NCBI RefSeq assembly: GCF_900102965.1
Contig: NZ_FNGM01000001.1
Coordinates: 850,294-914,293, forward strand
Direction of reading: 5' to 3'
Length of the DNA stretch: 64,000 nt
Origin: Paenibacillus jilunlii
GTDB lineage: Bacteria; Bacillota; Bacilli; Paenibacillales; Paenibacillaceae
Every line of letters begins with the position of its first letter. The stretch's first letter is position 1. Below are positions 22,749 to 31,208 of the stretch, in pieces. A program made the position numbers and the translations under genes. The notes beneath the pieces were generated by a model. It saw only the letters and a list, made by a program, of their open reading frames with translations. It was not told where the DNA came from and ran no database searches.

Positions 22749-22967
22749 TTACTTGGACATTTGCATTCCTTCACGCATCATTGTCATACACATCGTCATC
22801 ATTTCATCACAGTCCTGCATTTTCTTCATCATCATGTCCATATCCATGTCCATCATGCCCATTTCGGTCATCTTTTCCATGCACATCTTCATGGTGTTCA
22901 TCTTAGACATCATGTCCTCCATACACATGCTCATCATCATTTCCATACACATCTTTTCCATTGTCAT
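22749..22967 (-). CDS. Methionine-rich mini-protein (33 of 72 residues are Met)
   Basis: 72 residues with 33 Met and 5 Cys, dominated by MCME, MEKM and MDMD units, and otherwise mainly Asp, Glu, Lys and Thr. No signal peptide or membrane helix. Met/Cys-rich proteins often bind Cu(I), and spore formers also carry low-complexity coat proteins; neither is demonstrated here. Support for a real gene: GAAAGGCGG just before ATG 22967 and a minus-strand terminator after the stop. The opposite strand can be read as a His-rich protein, because ATG repeats read as CAT, but that frame has no ribosome binding site or terminator. Confidence 0.65.
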   Translation of the reverse strand: MTMEKMCMEMMMSMCMEDMMSKMNTMKMCMEKMTEMGMMDMDMDMMMKKMQDCDEMMTMCMTMMREGMQMSK

Positions 22968-23140
22968 TACCGCCTTTCATTTTTTGATAGGTTCATCTAT
23001 AAAATTACTATATTTTCCTGTGGTAAGCAATACTATGTGAGCTAATTTCCCTCAAAAAGCGGTTCCTTTCTAATTAAAGGAGCTGCTTTTTGTGTTGAAT
23101 ACCCGGAAAACAGAAATGTTATGATAATTATGCTGTATTG

Positions 23141-23170
23141 TGATACAAAATCGCCTTGGCGTCCGTCTTA
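23141..23170 (+). promoter_or_regulatory. Candidate autoregulated ECF promoter
   Basis: TGATAC (23141-23146), 17-base spacer, CGTCTTA (23164-23170), near the ECF pattern TGAAAC-N16/17-CGTC and 35 bases before the sigma factor start. Confidence 0.45.
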
Positions 23171-23204
23171 CTTATAGCTGCAGCTAATAAGGAGGATTTA
23201 CATT

Positions 23205-23723
23205 ATGGAAATTCCGGAATCTGAAATGTTTCGAACTGTATTTTATGAACACTATCCGGTGGTGCGGCGCAAACTCGCGGCCCTGGTCCGTGACGAGGCG
23301 GCAGCAGACGATTTAGCCCAGGATGTGTTTCTCAGATTATACCGCAACCCGCCGGATGACCCGAATGCGCTGGGTGCTTGGCTTCATAGAGTACTCACCC
23401 GGATTGGATATGATTATTTAACTCAAAAAGCCAGAGAGCGCCGTCTCCGGGATAAACAGGAGCTGCTGTTCAGCGCAGAGGCAGGCCCCCCTTCCGGCGA
23501 AGAAGCCGTGCTCAGTAAGCTGGACCAGGAGGATGTGCGGACTTGGCTGGATGGCCTGCCCGACAGAGACAGACAAGCGCTGCTGCTGCGCTACTCGGGC
23601 TACAGCTACACAGAAATTGCCGGACAGATCGGGGTTAACCCGCCGGTTGTCGGAACACTGCTTAACCGGGCGACTAATAAGCTGAGGCAGCAGGCAAGCA
23701 ATTCGTTTCCTCAGACGGATTGA
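23205..23723 (+). CDS. ECF-type RNA polymerase sigma factor
   Basis: 172 residues with region 2 (EHYPVVRRKLAALVRDEAAA, DDLAQDVFLRLYRNP) and region 4 (LPDRDRQALLLRYSGYSYTE then IAGQIGVNPPVVGTLLNRAT). No region 3, as expected for an ECF sigma. GAAALGAWLHRV-like sequence between them (NALGAWLHRVLTRI) is typical. It should direct a small regulon including its own operon. Start ATG with AAGGAGG upstream. A membrane protein, an ABC ATPase and a permease follow in the same direction; the first is a probable anti-sigma factor. Confidence 0.92.
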   Translation: MEIPESEMFRTVFYEHYPVVRRKLAALVRDEAAADDLAQDVFLRLYRNPPDDPNALGAWLHRVLTRIGYDYLTQKARERRLRDKQELLFSAEAGPPSGEEAVLSKLDQEDVRTWLDGLPDRDRQALLLRYSGYSYTEIAGQIGVNPPVVGTLLNRATNKLRQQASNSFPQTD

Positions 23724-23845
23724 TCCACGGGAGCCTTGAATGAACGTTAGGACAGAAAACTTAAGCATATACTTTCGAAGCCAGTTTTGTACAAAGCGAA
23801 TCCAGTACAGCCTGTGCTTACAAGACTTTTTAGGAGGACCAGCAA

Positions 23846-24967
23846 ATGACCAATCCTTTGAAATATGATTCCGATAAACAACTTACGGATGAAGCCTGGA
23901 CGAACCTGCAAACCAAGCTTGCCGCTGAGCCGGTGAATCCGGTATGGGCAACATGGGGGCAGGAAGCCAAGAATGTGAATCGTGCTGAGGGCCATACGGC
24001 ACCCGGATCGGACGCCCATCAGATGGGAAATGTGGCGCAGCCTTCAGTGAGCCCTGCGGCAATCGCTCCTGCACAGGCGAAAACTGATGCCCGGAAAACA
24101 CGGCGGCCTGCAATGACCCGCCGCCGGAAATGGGCAACAGCTGCGGCAGGGGTTGCCGTATTCGCTGCCATACTCGCTACCCCTGTAGGCAACACGGCCA
24201 TGGCGGCCATACTGGGTCAATTCCGGATGCAGGAAGTAACGTTCGTCAATGAAGATGATCTGCGGAGTTTGTTCTATAAGGCCAGCGGGGAAGACAATGT
24301 CAATGATGCTGTCAACAAATTTGGTTCATTCAGCTATTCATACGGTACACTCAATGGAATGCTGCCAGTGAATGCATTGCAGGATAAATTGGGCTACGCT
24401 GCACCGGCCGGTAAGGCTTTTGATAAGGTGAAAAACGTGTATGTAAACTCCTCACAGCAAATTACACTGACACTCAAGGTGGATGAGGTGAATAAGGCGC
24501 TAAAGCGTCTGGGGGCGACCCGGCTGCTGCCAGAATCCGTTGACGGCAAGCCAGTCACGCTGTCGATTCCCGAGTCTGTAAGCTATGATTTTTCTACGGA
24601 TGATCATTGGTCGAATCTGATGCAGATGAATACGCCTGTGGTGAATGTAGATCCTTCTATCAACGTGGAAGAGGCTGTGCAGGCTGTCATTGACTTCCCG
24701 CTTCTCCCGGATGAGCTGAAATCCAGTCTGCAGCGGAGCAGCATTCTGGCCGGAGATCTGCCCATGCCTGTGATCAAAGGGAATCATTCCGAGCAGATTA
24801 CGGTGAACGGTATAAAGGTTATTATGGAAACTATGGAGTATAGCGATGGGCCTATTTATAGCGCTACGTGGGTGAATAAAGGGCAACTGTTCGATTTTTC
24901 CGGCGGATCGCTGTATCAGGATAAAGAGAAATTCATGAAGCAGCTTCAGGAGTTGATCACGCAATGA
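23846..24967 (+). CDS. Membrane-anchored probable anti-sigma factor
   Basis: 373 residues. A cytoplasmic N-terminal part of about 90 residues (DEAWTNLQTKLAAEPVNPVW, then an Ala/Pro-rich stretch and TRRRK) precedes one membrane helix near 93-115 and a large outside domain (EDDLRSLFYKASGEDNV, DFPLLPDELKSSL, NGIKVIMETMEYSDGPIY). Position directly after an ECF sigma and this topology suggest an anti-sigma or signal-sensing partner; no zinc-binding anti-sigma motif is visible. AGGAGG precedes ATG 23846. The stop overlaps the next start (ATGA), coupling it to the ABC genes. Confidence 0.72.
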   Translation: MTNPLKYDSDKQLTDEAWTNLQTKLAAEPVNPVWATWGQEAKNVNRAEGHTAPGSDAHQMGNVAQPSVSPAAIAPAQAKTDARKTRRPAMTRRRKWATAAAGVAVFAAILATPVGNTAMAAILGQFRMQEVTFVNEDDLRSLFYKASGEDNVNDAVNKFGSFSYSYGTLNGMLPVNALQDKLGYAAPAGKAFDKVKNVYVNSSQQITLTLKVDEVNKALKRLGATRLLPESVDGKPVTLSIPESVSYDFSTDDHWSNLMQMNTPVVNVDPSINVEEAVQAVIDFPLLPDELKSSLQRSSILAGDLPMPVIKGNHSEQITVNGIKVIMETMEYSDGPIYSATWVNKGQLFDFSGGSLYQDKEKFMKQLQELITQ

Positions 24968-25956
24968 ATGTACCCGCAATCGAAGCACAATTACTGACCA
25001 AAGAATACAATAGCGGACGCGGCTGCCGGGATGTATCTATAACTGTTGAGAAAGGGGAAGCCTTTGGCTTCCTCGGTCCTAACGGCGCCGGTAAAAGCAC
25101 CTTTGTCAAAATGCTGGCGGGCTTGATCCGTCCTACCAGCGGGAGTGCTGCTTTGTTTGGGCATCCGATCGGAACAGTGGCAGCCAAGGCAAAGATTGGT
25201 TATCTGCCGGAGCTGTACCGGTATCAGGAATGGCTGAACGGAGAGGAGGTAGTCAGGCTTCATGCCCGTTTATGCGGTATCGGTAAGTCTGAAGCAGACC
25301 GGAGAATACCGGAACTTCTGAAAGAGGTAGGGATTGGACAACGGGGCCGTGACCGGGTGAAGCATTATTCCAAGGGGATGCAGCAGCGGCTGGGTCTTGC
25401 CTGCGCACTTGTGAACGATCCGGAGCTTGTTTTTCTGGATGAACCATCTTCGGCGCTTGACCCTATCGGCCGTATGGAAGTACGGACTATATTGGAAAGG
25501 CTGAAGCAGCGGGGCATCACCATTTATCTCAACTCTCACCTGCTTGAGGATGTTGAGGTGCTGTGCGACCGGATGGCGCTGCTGAATAACGGCGAGATCC
25601 TGCGGCACGGCAAAGTTGCAGAAATTTTGAATAAGCGAACTAGCTGGCATTTTAAAGTGGGCGGCTATTCGCCTTTTTTGCTGTCCTGGCTGATGGAGCA
25701 TACGGGACTGCAGATCAGACAAGCTGTAGAAGATGCGGATCACGCAGAAGGCGGCATCGCTATACCTTCGACCGTTGAAGGCAGTGTGGTGTGGCTGGAG
25801 GCGGAAGTCGAGAGTGAAGAGCAAGTGGGCTGGCTGAATGCACTTATCATCGAGCAAGGCATGACCTTGTATGAGGTTGCCCGTAAAAAAGAACGGCTGG
25901 AAGAATGGTTCCTGGATGCTGTATCCGGGCTTAGCCACAGGGGGGAGCGGGAATGA
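24964..25956 (+). CDS. ABC transporter ATP-binding protein
   Basis: 330 residues. Walker A GPNGAGKST, a signature YSKGMQQR (in place of LSGGQ), Walker B LVFLDEPSSALD and the switch His in LNSHLLEDVE are in order. A C-terminal extension of about 110 residues is family-like. It drives an ABC-2 exporter with the next gene product; the substrate is unknown. Co-regulation with an ECF sigma suggests an envelope-stress or antimicrobial-export role, by inference. It overlaps both neighbours by four bases (ATGA). Confidence 0.92.
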   Translation: MNVPAIEAQLLTKEYNSGRGCRDVSITVEKGEAFGFLGPNGAGKSTFVKMLAGLIRPTSGSAALFGHPIGTVAAKAKIGYLPELYRYQEWLNGEEVVRLHARLCGIGKSEADRRIPELLKEVGIGQRGRDRVKHYSKGMQQRLGLACALVNDPELVFLDEPSSALDPIGRMEVRTILERLKQRGITIYLNSHLLEDVEVLCDRMALLNNGEILRHGKVAEILNKRTSWHFKVGGYSPFLLSWLMEHTGLQIRQAVEDADHAEGGIAIPSTVEGSVVWLEAEVESEEQVGWLNALIIEQGMTLYEVARKKERLEEWFLDAVSGLSHRGERE

Positions 25957-26839
25957 GAATAATACTCGGAATGACCTGGAAGGAACTGCTGAGGAAAAAG
26001 GTAATGCTTATGACTTTAATTATGACTGCTGTATTCCTGCTCGCGTTCTGGTTTGTGGCAAATACAGTGGGAAGCAGCGGGACTGAAAGGGGATCCGGCA
26101 TCGCGAATGGGGGGGACCTGATCAATAGGTTTTCGAACGGAGCTTTCATTGTAACCATGGGGTTTTTCTTCGGGGCTTTTGTCATCGCCTTTCTGGCTAT
26201 TTTTTCAGTTCTTTCTCTTCCATTGCGGGGGAAGCCGAACAGGGGATCATGCAAGCTTTACTTCCCCGTCCGCTGCCGCGCTGGAAATGGTATCTGGGCC
26301 GCTGGCTCGGGTATGTCACCTTAGGGCTGCTGTATGCTCTGCTTCTGTTTACTGCGATTCTGCTGATCGCGGATGCCCATGCTCCCATCCCGCGGGACGG
26401 GGCGGCACTGGTAAAAGCATTTCTGCTCTTCGGCTCTCTCGTACCGCTGCTGATCAGCTTATCCATGCTGGGCTCCGGCTTGTTCTCGGCAGTGGGCAAT
26501 GGTGTCTTCATGACAATGCTCTACGGAGCGGGCTGGCTCGGGGGAATGATCGATAAGCTGAGCGGCCCGCTTGGTTTAAAGGAAGAGGCGCTAAATACAC
26601 TGCATAATCTCACAGGAATCATGTCCCTTCTCATGCCGGCGGATGCCCTGCAGCGTAAAATGACAGCGGAGCTGTTCAGTCTGGATGAGTTGAGCGGCAT
26701 AGTTAGTATGAATTTCAGTTCTTTCCCACTCATGGACATCAACTCCGTTCCTTCCAATTCATTTATAATCTATGGCGCTCTGTATGCAGTTGTAGTGTTT
26801 ACAATGGGACTGCTGCGGTTTCAGCGCAAGGATGTATAA
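25953..26839 (+). pseudogene. ABC-2 type permease, frameshifted at a T6 run
   Basis: The N-terminal part (ILGMTWKELLRKKVMLMTL onward) and the C-terminal part (from EAEQGIMQALLPRPLPRWKW to LLRFQRKDV) are in frames one base apart. Adding one T to the run at 26200-26205 joins AIFFSSFSSIAGEAEQG without a break and restores a 296-residue protein with about six membrane helices, the usual size. So it is a one-base loss in a homopolymer: real mutation, sequencing error, or a slippage site giving two products. It is the last gene of the ECF operon and ends at a bidirectional terminator. Confidence 0.85.
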
Positions 26840-26864
26840 CGTGTGCCGCCATAATAAATAGATA

Positions 26865-26921
26865 CCACAAATAGCGCCCTGACGGATTCCGTGGCTGGAA
26901 CCAGCAGGGCGCTATTTTGCT
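26865..26921. terminator. Bidirectional terminator
   Basis: Perfect 13-bp arms AAATAGCGCCCTG / CAGGGCGCTATTT with T-rich sequence on both exits, serving the ECF operon and the convergent HxlR gene. Confidence 0.85.
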
Positions 26922-26934
26922 TGCAGGCCGGATG

Positions 26935-27261
26935 TCATTTGCTTGCGCCGATCTCAATCCAATCGGTAGACCAGTTGCCAATCTCTCCAAGGATAGGAGC
27001 CAGGGCATTTCCTTTGCTGGTCAACGAGTACTCAATCCGGACTGGCATTTCAGGATACACTGTGCGCTCGATGATGCCTTCGTTCTCCATTTCCTTCAAG
27101 CGGTCCGACAGCACTTTGCCGCTCAGATTGGAAAGGCAGCTCTCAATTTCACCAAAACGGCGGGGACCCTTCATCAGAACAAATACGATTAGGGCAACCC
27201 ACCGTTTACTGAGCATATCAACCGCTTTTTCAAAGCGTGGGCACATTTCGAAATTATCCAT
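26935..27261 (-). CDS. HxlR family winged-helix regulator
   Basis: 108 residues. CPRFEKAVDMLSKRWVALIV and RRFGEIESCLSNLSGKVLSD with the wing LKEMENEGIIERTVYPEMPV are diagnostic of HxlR/MarR-like regulators. The N-terminal Cys (MCPRF) is conserved in members that sense electrophiles or redox change. It is divergent from ribA, and the 177-base gap between them contains repeated TTACTT/AAGTAA elements that could be its operator. ATG at 27261 has GAGGTGATC upstream; an in-frame GTG at 27270 is less likely. Confidence 0.9.
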   Translation of the reverse strand: MDNFEMCPRFEKAVDMLSKRWVALIVFVLMKGPRRFGEIESCLSNLSGKVLSDRLKEMENEGIIERTVYPEMPVRIEYSLTSKGNALAPILGEIGNWSTDWIEIGASK

Positions 27262-27380
27262 AAAGATCACCTCGCATTCATTATATCATAAACTTACAAT
27301 AAGTAATTATAAATATTTATATATATATTATAACTTGACGAAGTTATATTACAATGATAAACTTACTTACAAATAGTTAC

Positions 27381-27409
27381 TTGACGTAAAAATAGTGAAT
27401 ACTTAAAAT
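27381..27409 (+). promoter_or_regulatory. Promoter of ribA
   Basis: TTGACG (27381-27386), 17-base spacer, TAAAAT (27404-27409), 30 bases before the start. TTACTTAC and AGTTACTT motifs just upstream may bind the HxlR regulator. Confidence 0.6.
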
Positions 27410-27438
27410 TTAAGAATACTGTTTAGGACGGTGCCAAT

Positions 27439-28221
27439 ATGATCAAACCAGATATCTTATCTATATTGCAGAATAAAATCAAGCGGATTACCATGGACGA
27501 TTCCACGAATATACTCGTAGGCCCTATAACACTGCCAGTGAACCTGGATGGAGAGACGGTTACCTTTAAGTGGTACAGCTGGCTGAAAGCCACCGATGAG
27601 GAATTGCAGGGCGGGGACAGTAAAGAAGCTACGGAATTGCTGATCTCCCGGCTATCCTCGATGAATCTGGCCGAAGGGCAGCAATCGAGCGTGCTGGTCT
27701 ACGGAGATTTTGCAGATTCGGAAGAAGCGCTGATCCGGATGCACAGCATCTGCCATACGGGAGATATTTTTGGCAGCAAACGCTGCGATTGCGGCTTTCA
27801 GCTCCGCCAGTCGATGAAGATGATTGCTCAGCACGGGTCGGGTGCGCTGTTCTATCTGGCTAACCATGAAGGAAGAGGCATCGGTCTTTTCAGCAAGGCT
27901 ATGGCATACATTCTTCAAGAAGAAGGGTATGATACTGTTGAAGCGAATCTGGAGCTGGGCTTTGCCGATGATTCCAGAGATTACAGGGATGCGATCAGCG
28001 TTCTGCAGCACTTGCGCAGCAAGCCGGTGACTCTGATTACGAATAATCCGAAGAAGATGGAAGCCCTGAAGGCAGCCGGAATGAATACCGGCAAGAGAAT
28101 ACCTCTATGGGGCGACGTTTCGGTCTTCAATGAAAAGTACTTAAGGACGAAAGTGGCCCGCTCCGGCCATCTGGAGGCGGTACCGGACGCTGATTTTTTT
28201 GAGGGACGAGTAGCCAAATAA
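27439..28221 (+). CDS. ribA: GTP cyclohydrolase II
   Basis: 260 residues. The zinc site (CHTGDIFGSKRCDCGFQL, three Cys), the catalytic NHEGRGIGL loop and the C-terminal ITNNPKKMEAL helix are intact. It converts GTP to 2,5-diamino-6-ribosylamino-4-pyrimidinone phosphate, the first step of riboflavin synthesis. It is a stand-alone enzyme rather than the fused RibBA of B. subtilis, with an N-terminal extension of about 60 residues. It is not in a rib operon and no FMN riboswitch is visible, so it may serve another pathway or be under HxlR control. The ribosome binding site (AGGACGG) is modest. Confidence 0.92.
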   Translation: MIKPDILSILQNKIKRITMDDSTNILVGPITLPVNLDGETVTFKWYSWLKATDEELQGGDSKEATELLISRLSSMNLAEGQQSSVLVYGDFADSEEALIRMHSICHTGDIFGSKRCDCGFQLRQSMKMIAQHGSGALFYLANHEGRGIGLFSKAMAYILQEEGYDTVEANLELGFADDSRDYRDAISVLQHLRSKPVTLITNNPKKMEALKAAGMNTGKRIPLWGDVSVFNEKYLRTKVARSGHLEAVPDADFFEGRVAK

Positions 28222-28229
28222 TGCAGAGA

Positions 28230-28238
28230 TGATATAAT
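28230..28238 (+). promoter_or_regulatory. Extended -10 promoter of the ABC-2 operon
   Basis: TGATATAAT, an extended -10 (TGnTATAAT), 40 bases before the start of the ATPase gene. No clear -35. Confidence 0.5.
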
Positions 28239-28277
28239 GGGGTACTGAACCTAATACTTAGCTTAGCGAGGTACGAT

Positions 28278-29333
28278 ATGAATGCGATTCAAGTACAGGA
28301 CTTGCGCAAAACCTTCAAAGTCCAAAAAAACCGCGAGGGCCTCAAAGGGGCCTTCGCTGATTTGTTTAAACGGCAGTATTCCGAGGTCATGGCTGTAAAG
28401 GATATTTCCTTCAGCATCCCCCAAGGTGAGATTTGCGGCTATATCGGGGAGAATGGTGCGGGTAAATCGACGACGATCAAGATGCTCACAGGCATTCTTG
28501 TTCCTACTTCGGGTACCCTCTCTGTCGGTGGATATGTACCGTATGAGGAACGGGAGAAATTTGTGCGGAATATAGGTGTCGTGTTCGGGCAGCGCAGCCA
28601 GCTGTGGTGGGATATCGGCGTTATTGAATCTTTTCAGCTGCTCCGCAAGGTATACCGGGTGCCGGAGCAGGAATTCAAGAAACGGCTGGACGAGCTGGTA
28701 GAGCGGCTGGAGCTGCAGGATCTGCTGAACCGGCCGGTCCGCAAGCTCAGTCTTGGACAGCGGATGCGGTGTGAGCTGGTAGCCGCACTGTTGCATAATC
28801 CGTCCATCCTGTTCCTGGATGAGCCAACCATTGGACTCGACATTGTCGTGAAATCGGAAATCCGCCAGTTCCTTAAGGATATGAACCGTGAGCATGGAAC
28901 CACTATTCTGCTGACTACTCATGATCTGCAGGATATTGAAGCACTCTGTTCACGGGTCATTATGCTTGACGACGGGCGCATCATTTATGATGGCGGTCTT
29001 GAGGATCTGAAGCAGCGCTGGGGAACCGGCCGCGAGGTGCAGTTCCAATTCGGAGCAGCCACGAAGCTGCAGCAGCTTACCCAGTGGACGGAAGGAATGC
29101 CGGTGACCTGGTCCTCTGAGAATGATCTGGAAGCCAAAGTATGGATTCCGCTGGAACTGAACGTCTCCGATGTGCTTGGACGGGTCGTGGGCCAGGCAGA
29201 CATCACCGATATCAAAATCATTGAAACCAACACGGATGATATCGTCCGCAGCATTTATCAATCAGGTTCGGCCGAGAAACCGGAAGATAAGATTCTTGCT
29301 TTGCAGGATGAGAAAGAGGTCATCCATGTCTGA
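28278..29333 (+). CDS. ABC-2 transporter ATP-binding protein
   Basis: 351 residues. Walker A GENGAGKSTT, Q-loop region GQRSQLWWDIGV, signature LSLGQRMR, Walker B ILFLDEPTIGLD and switch His in LLTTHDLQDIE. The long form with the LWWD motif matches the COG4586-type subgroup that pairs with two ABC-2 (DUF990-like) permeases, and two such genes follow. Substrate unknown. GAGGTACG precedes ATG 28278. The permease gene starts eight bases inside its 3' end, implying coupling. Confidence 0.93.
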   Translation: MNAIQVQDLRKTFKVQKNREGLKGAFADLFKRQYSEVMAVKDISFSIPQGEICGYIGENGAGKSTTIKMLTGILVPTSGTLSVGGYVPYEEREKFVRNIGVVFGQRSQLWWDIGVIESFQLLRKVYRVPEQEFKKRLDELVERLELQDLLNRPVRKLSLGQRMRCELVAALLHNPSILFLDEPTIGLDIVVKSEIRQFLKDMNREHGTTILLTTHDLQDIEALCSRVIMLDDGRIIYDGGLEDLKQRWGTGREVQFQFGAATKLQQLTQWTEGMPVTWSSENDLEAKVWIPLELNVSDVLGRVVGQADITDIKIIETNTDDIVRSIYQSGSAEKPEDKILALQDEKEVIHV

Positions 29334-30207
29334 ACAGCTAAAGGCTGCTGCAGCCACATCTTCCGCCGGAGGTTCTTCCGCAGGCAGTCCGCAGGAGAAC
29401 GGCTGGAGGCTGCTGCTCGGCGCTTATTTCGATTTCATCCGCATCCGTTTTTTGACCATGCTGGCTTACCGTGTCAATTATTATTCCGGCATTCTAATCT
29501 ATACGCTGAATATCGGCGTGAATTATTTCACCTGGAGAGCCATCTACGGTGATGGTGAATCCCTGGGCGGCTTTACAGGTGCTCAGATGACGACGTACGT
29601 TGCAGTATCCTGGATGGCCCGGGCCTTTTATTTCAACAACCTGGACCGGGAGATTTCAACGGATATCCGAGACGGAAGCATCGCAATCCAGTTCATTAGG
29701 CCTTATAACTATGTGTTGGTCAAAATGATGCAGGGACTTGGCGAAGGCCTCTTCCGCTTTATGATGCTGATGATCCCGGGTATGGTGATTGCCATTCTGC
29801 TGTTTCCGGTGCAATTGCCGACAGATTTGTCAGCATGGGCAGGCTTTCTTGTTATGCTCTTCTTCAGCTTCCTGATCAGTTCACAGATTAATATCATTAC
29901 GGGATTATCGGCGTTTTTTGTTGAGAATAACGAGGGCATGATGCGCATGAAGCGTGTCGTGGTTGACCTGTTCTCCGGCCTGATCGTGCCGATCAGCCTG
30001 TTTCCGGGCTGGCTGTCCTCCGTCCTTGAAGTTCTGCCCTTTCAAGCCATCACTTATCTGCCGGGTTCTGTATTTACGGGACGGGTGCAGGGAGTAGGCA
30101 TTTGGAATGTGCTGGGTATCCAGGTCATCTGGTTCGTAGTGCTGCTGATTCCGATTGTCTGGCTATACCACGCGGCGCGTCAGCGGCTGTTCGTGCAGGG
30201 AGGGTGA
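29326..30207 (+). CDS. ABC-2 family permease, first of a pair
   Basis: 293 residues with about six membrane helices after a 45-residue Ala/Ser-rich cytoplasmic head. AYRVNYYSGILIYTLNIGVN, SIAIQFIRPYNYVLVKMMQG and FSGLIVPISLFPGWLSSVLE match the DUF990/ABC-2 exporter family. ATG 29326 has AAAGAGGT upstream and overlaps the ATPase gene by eight bases. It presumably forms a heterodimeric channel with the next gene product. Confidence 0.9.
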   Translation: MSEQLKAAAATSSAGGSSAGSPQENGWRLLLGAYFDFIRIRFLTMLAYRVNYYSGILIYTLNIGVNYFTWRAIYGDGESLGGFTGAQMTTYVAVSWMARAFYFNNLDREISTDIRDGSIAIQFIRPYNYVLVKMMQGLGEGLFRFMMLMIPGMVIAILLFPVQLPTDLSAWAGFLVMLFFSFLISSQINIITGLSAFFVENNEGMMRMKRVVVDLFSGLIVPISLFPGWLSSVLEVLPFQAITYLPGSVFTGRVQGVGIWNVLGIQVIWFVVLLIPIVWLYHAARQRLFVQGG

Positions 30208-30213
30208 GCGGAG

Positions 30214-30999
30214 TTGTACTATTTGGGATTATTATTTGAATACCTGAAAAACTATATGAAGACCCGTCTGACGTACCGCGCCGATTTTTGGGTGGAGGTG
30301 GTGTCGGATTTGCTGTTTCAAGCCACCAACTTCATCTTTATTCTGGTCATTTTCATGCATACTGAAAGTCTTGGCGGGTGGAGCCAGAATGAGGTTGTGT
30401 TCGTATACGGATTTTTTATGGTGCCATTTGGTGTCTTCAGCTGTTTCGTGAACATGTGGGGCTTCAGCGAGCGGTATATCGTTAAAGGTGAAATGGACCG
30501 TATCCTGACCCGTCCGGCGCATAACCTGTTCCAGATTTTCCTCGAAAACGTGGACCCACCGGCACTGGTAGGCTCTGTGATTGGACTGATTATCATGGGG
30601 ATCAGCGGGAGCAATCTGGGACTGCCCTTTGAATGGTGGACCATTCCAATGGTTATTATTTTGACGCTCAGCGCGGTTGCGATTTACACGGGGATTTATA
30701 CGACTTTGACTTCATTGTCGTTTTATTCGGATGCACCAACCGGCATTCTGCCGCTGATGTATAACATTCAGACCTACGGCCGTTATCCGGTCACGATCTA
30801 TAACCGGGCGATTCAGGTACTGCTTACCTGGATTATTCCGTTTGCTTTTGTCGGAATCTATCCGGCGGCATTGTTTCTGCACCGCGAGGAGATGCAGGGC
30901 ATGGCGCTGCTGACTCCGGTGGTAGGGGCGATATTCCTGGGGATTGGACTGCTGTCCTGGAATTACGGTGTCAAAAGATATAAGGGAGCCGGCTCATAA
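30214..30999 (+). CDS. ABC-2 family permease, second of a pair
   Basis: 261 residues, about six membrane helices. LTYRADFWVEVVSDLLFQAT, KGEMDRILTRPAHNLFQIF and QTYGRYPVTIYNRAIQVLL fit the DUF990-like partner of the upstream permease. TTG 30214 is the start, with AGGGAGGGTG upstream, six bases after the previous stop. A strong terminator closes the three-gene operon. Confidence 0.9.
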   Translation: MYYLGLLFEYLKNYMKTRLTYRADFWVEVVSDLLFQATNFIFILVIFMHTESLGGWSQNEVVFVYGFFMVPFGVFSCFVNMWGFSERYIVKGEMDRILTRPAHNLFQIFLENVDPPALVGSVIGLIIMGISGSNLGLPFEWWTIPMVIILTLSAVAIYTGIYTTLTSLSFYSDAPTGILPLMYNIQTYGRYPVTIYNRAIQVLLTWIIPFAFVGIYPAALFLHREEMQGMALLTPVVGAIFLGIGLLSWNYGVKRYKGAGS

Positions 31000-31063
31000 G
31001 GCAGGCTTCTCGTTCTACGCAAGCAAGGCAGATTGGCGGGATAAGCGCCAGCCTGCCTTTTTT
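30998..31063 (+). terminator. Terminator of the ABC-2 operon
   Basis: AAGGCAGGCT / AGCCTGCCTT with a long loop and a T run. The left arm begins in the stop codon of the second permease. Confidence 0.85.
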
Positions 31064-31208
31064 AGTTATACAGGAAATCATTTCGTGCTTCCAGGCTGTG
31101 CGGTCAGAAGTTCCAAAAGTGATATAAGATGTTATTTAAATCTCTTTTCACATAGGCGGAAGATCCTCATAATAGTCGCAGAGATACCAGTCATTGAGGA
31201 GTGTGAAA

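Noticed and set aside
22753..23045. His-rich or Ile-rich open frames opposite the methionine-rich gene
   Set aside because: They are mirror images of ATG repeats, lack a ribosome binding site and have no terminator on that strand.
23741..23866. 41-codon frame between the sigma factor and the anti-sigma-like gene
   Set aside because: No ribosome binding site, and it runs into the start of the next gene without sensible coupling.
27262..27438. FMN riboswitch upstream of ribA
   Set aside because: The leader is only about 25 bases long from the likely promoter and contains none of the conserved RFN motifs.
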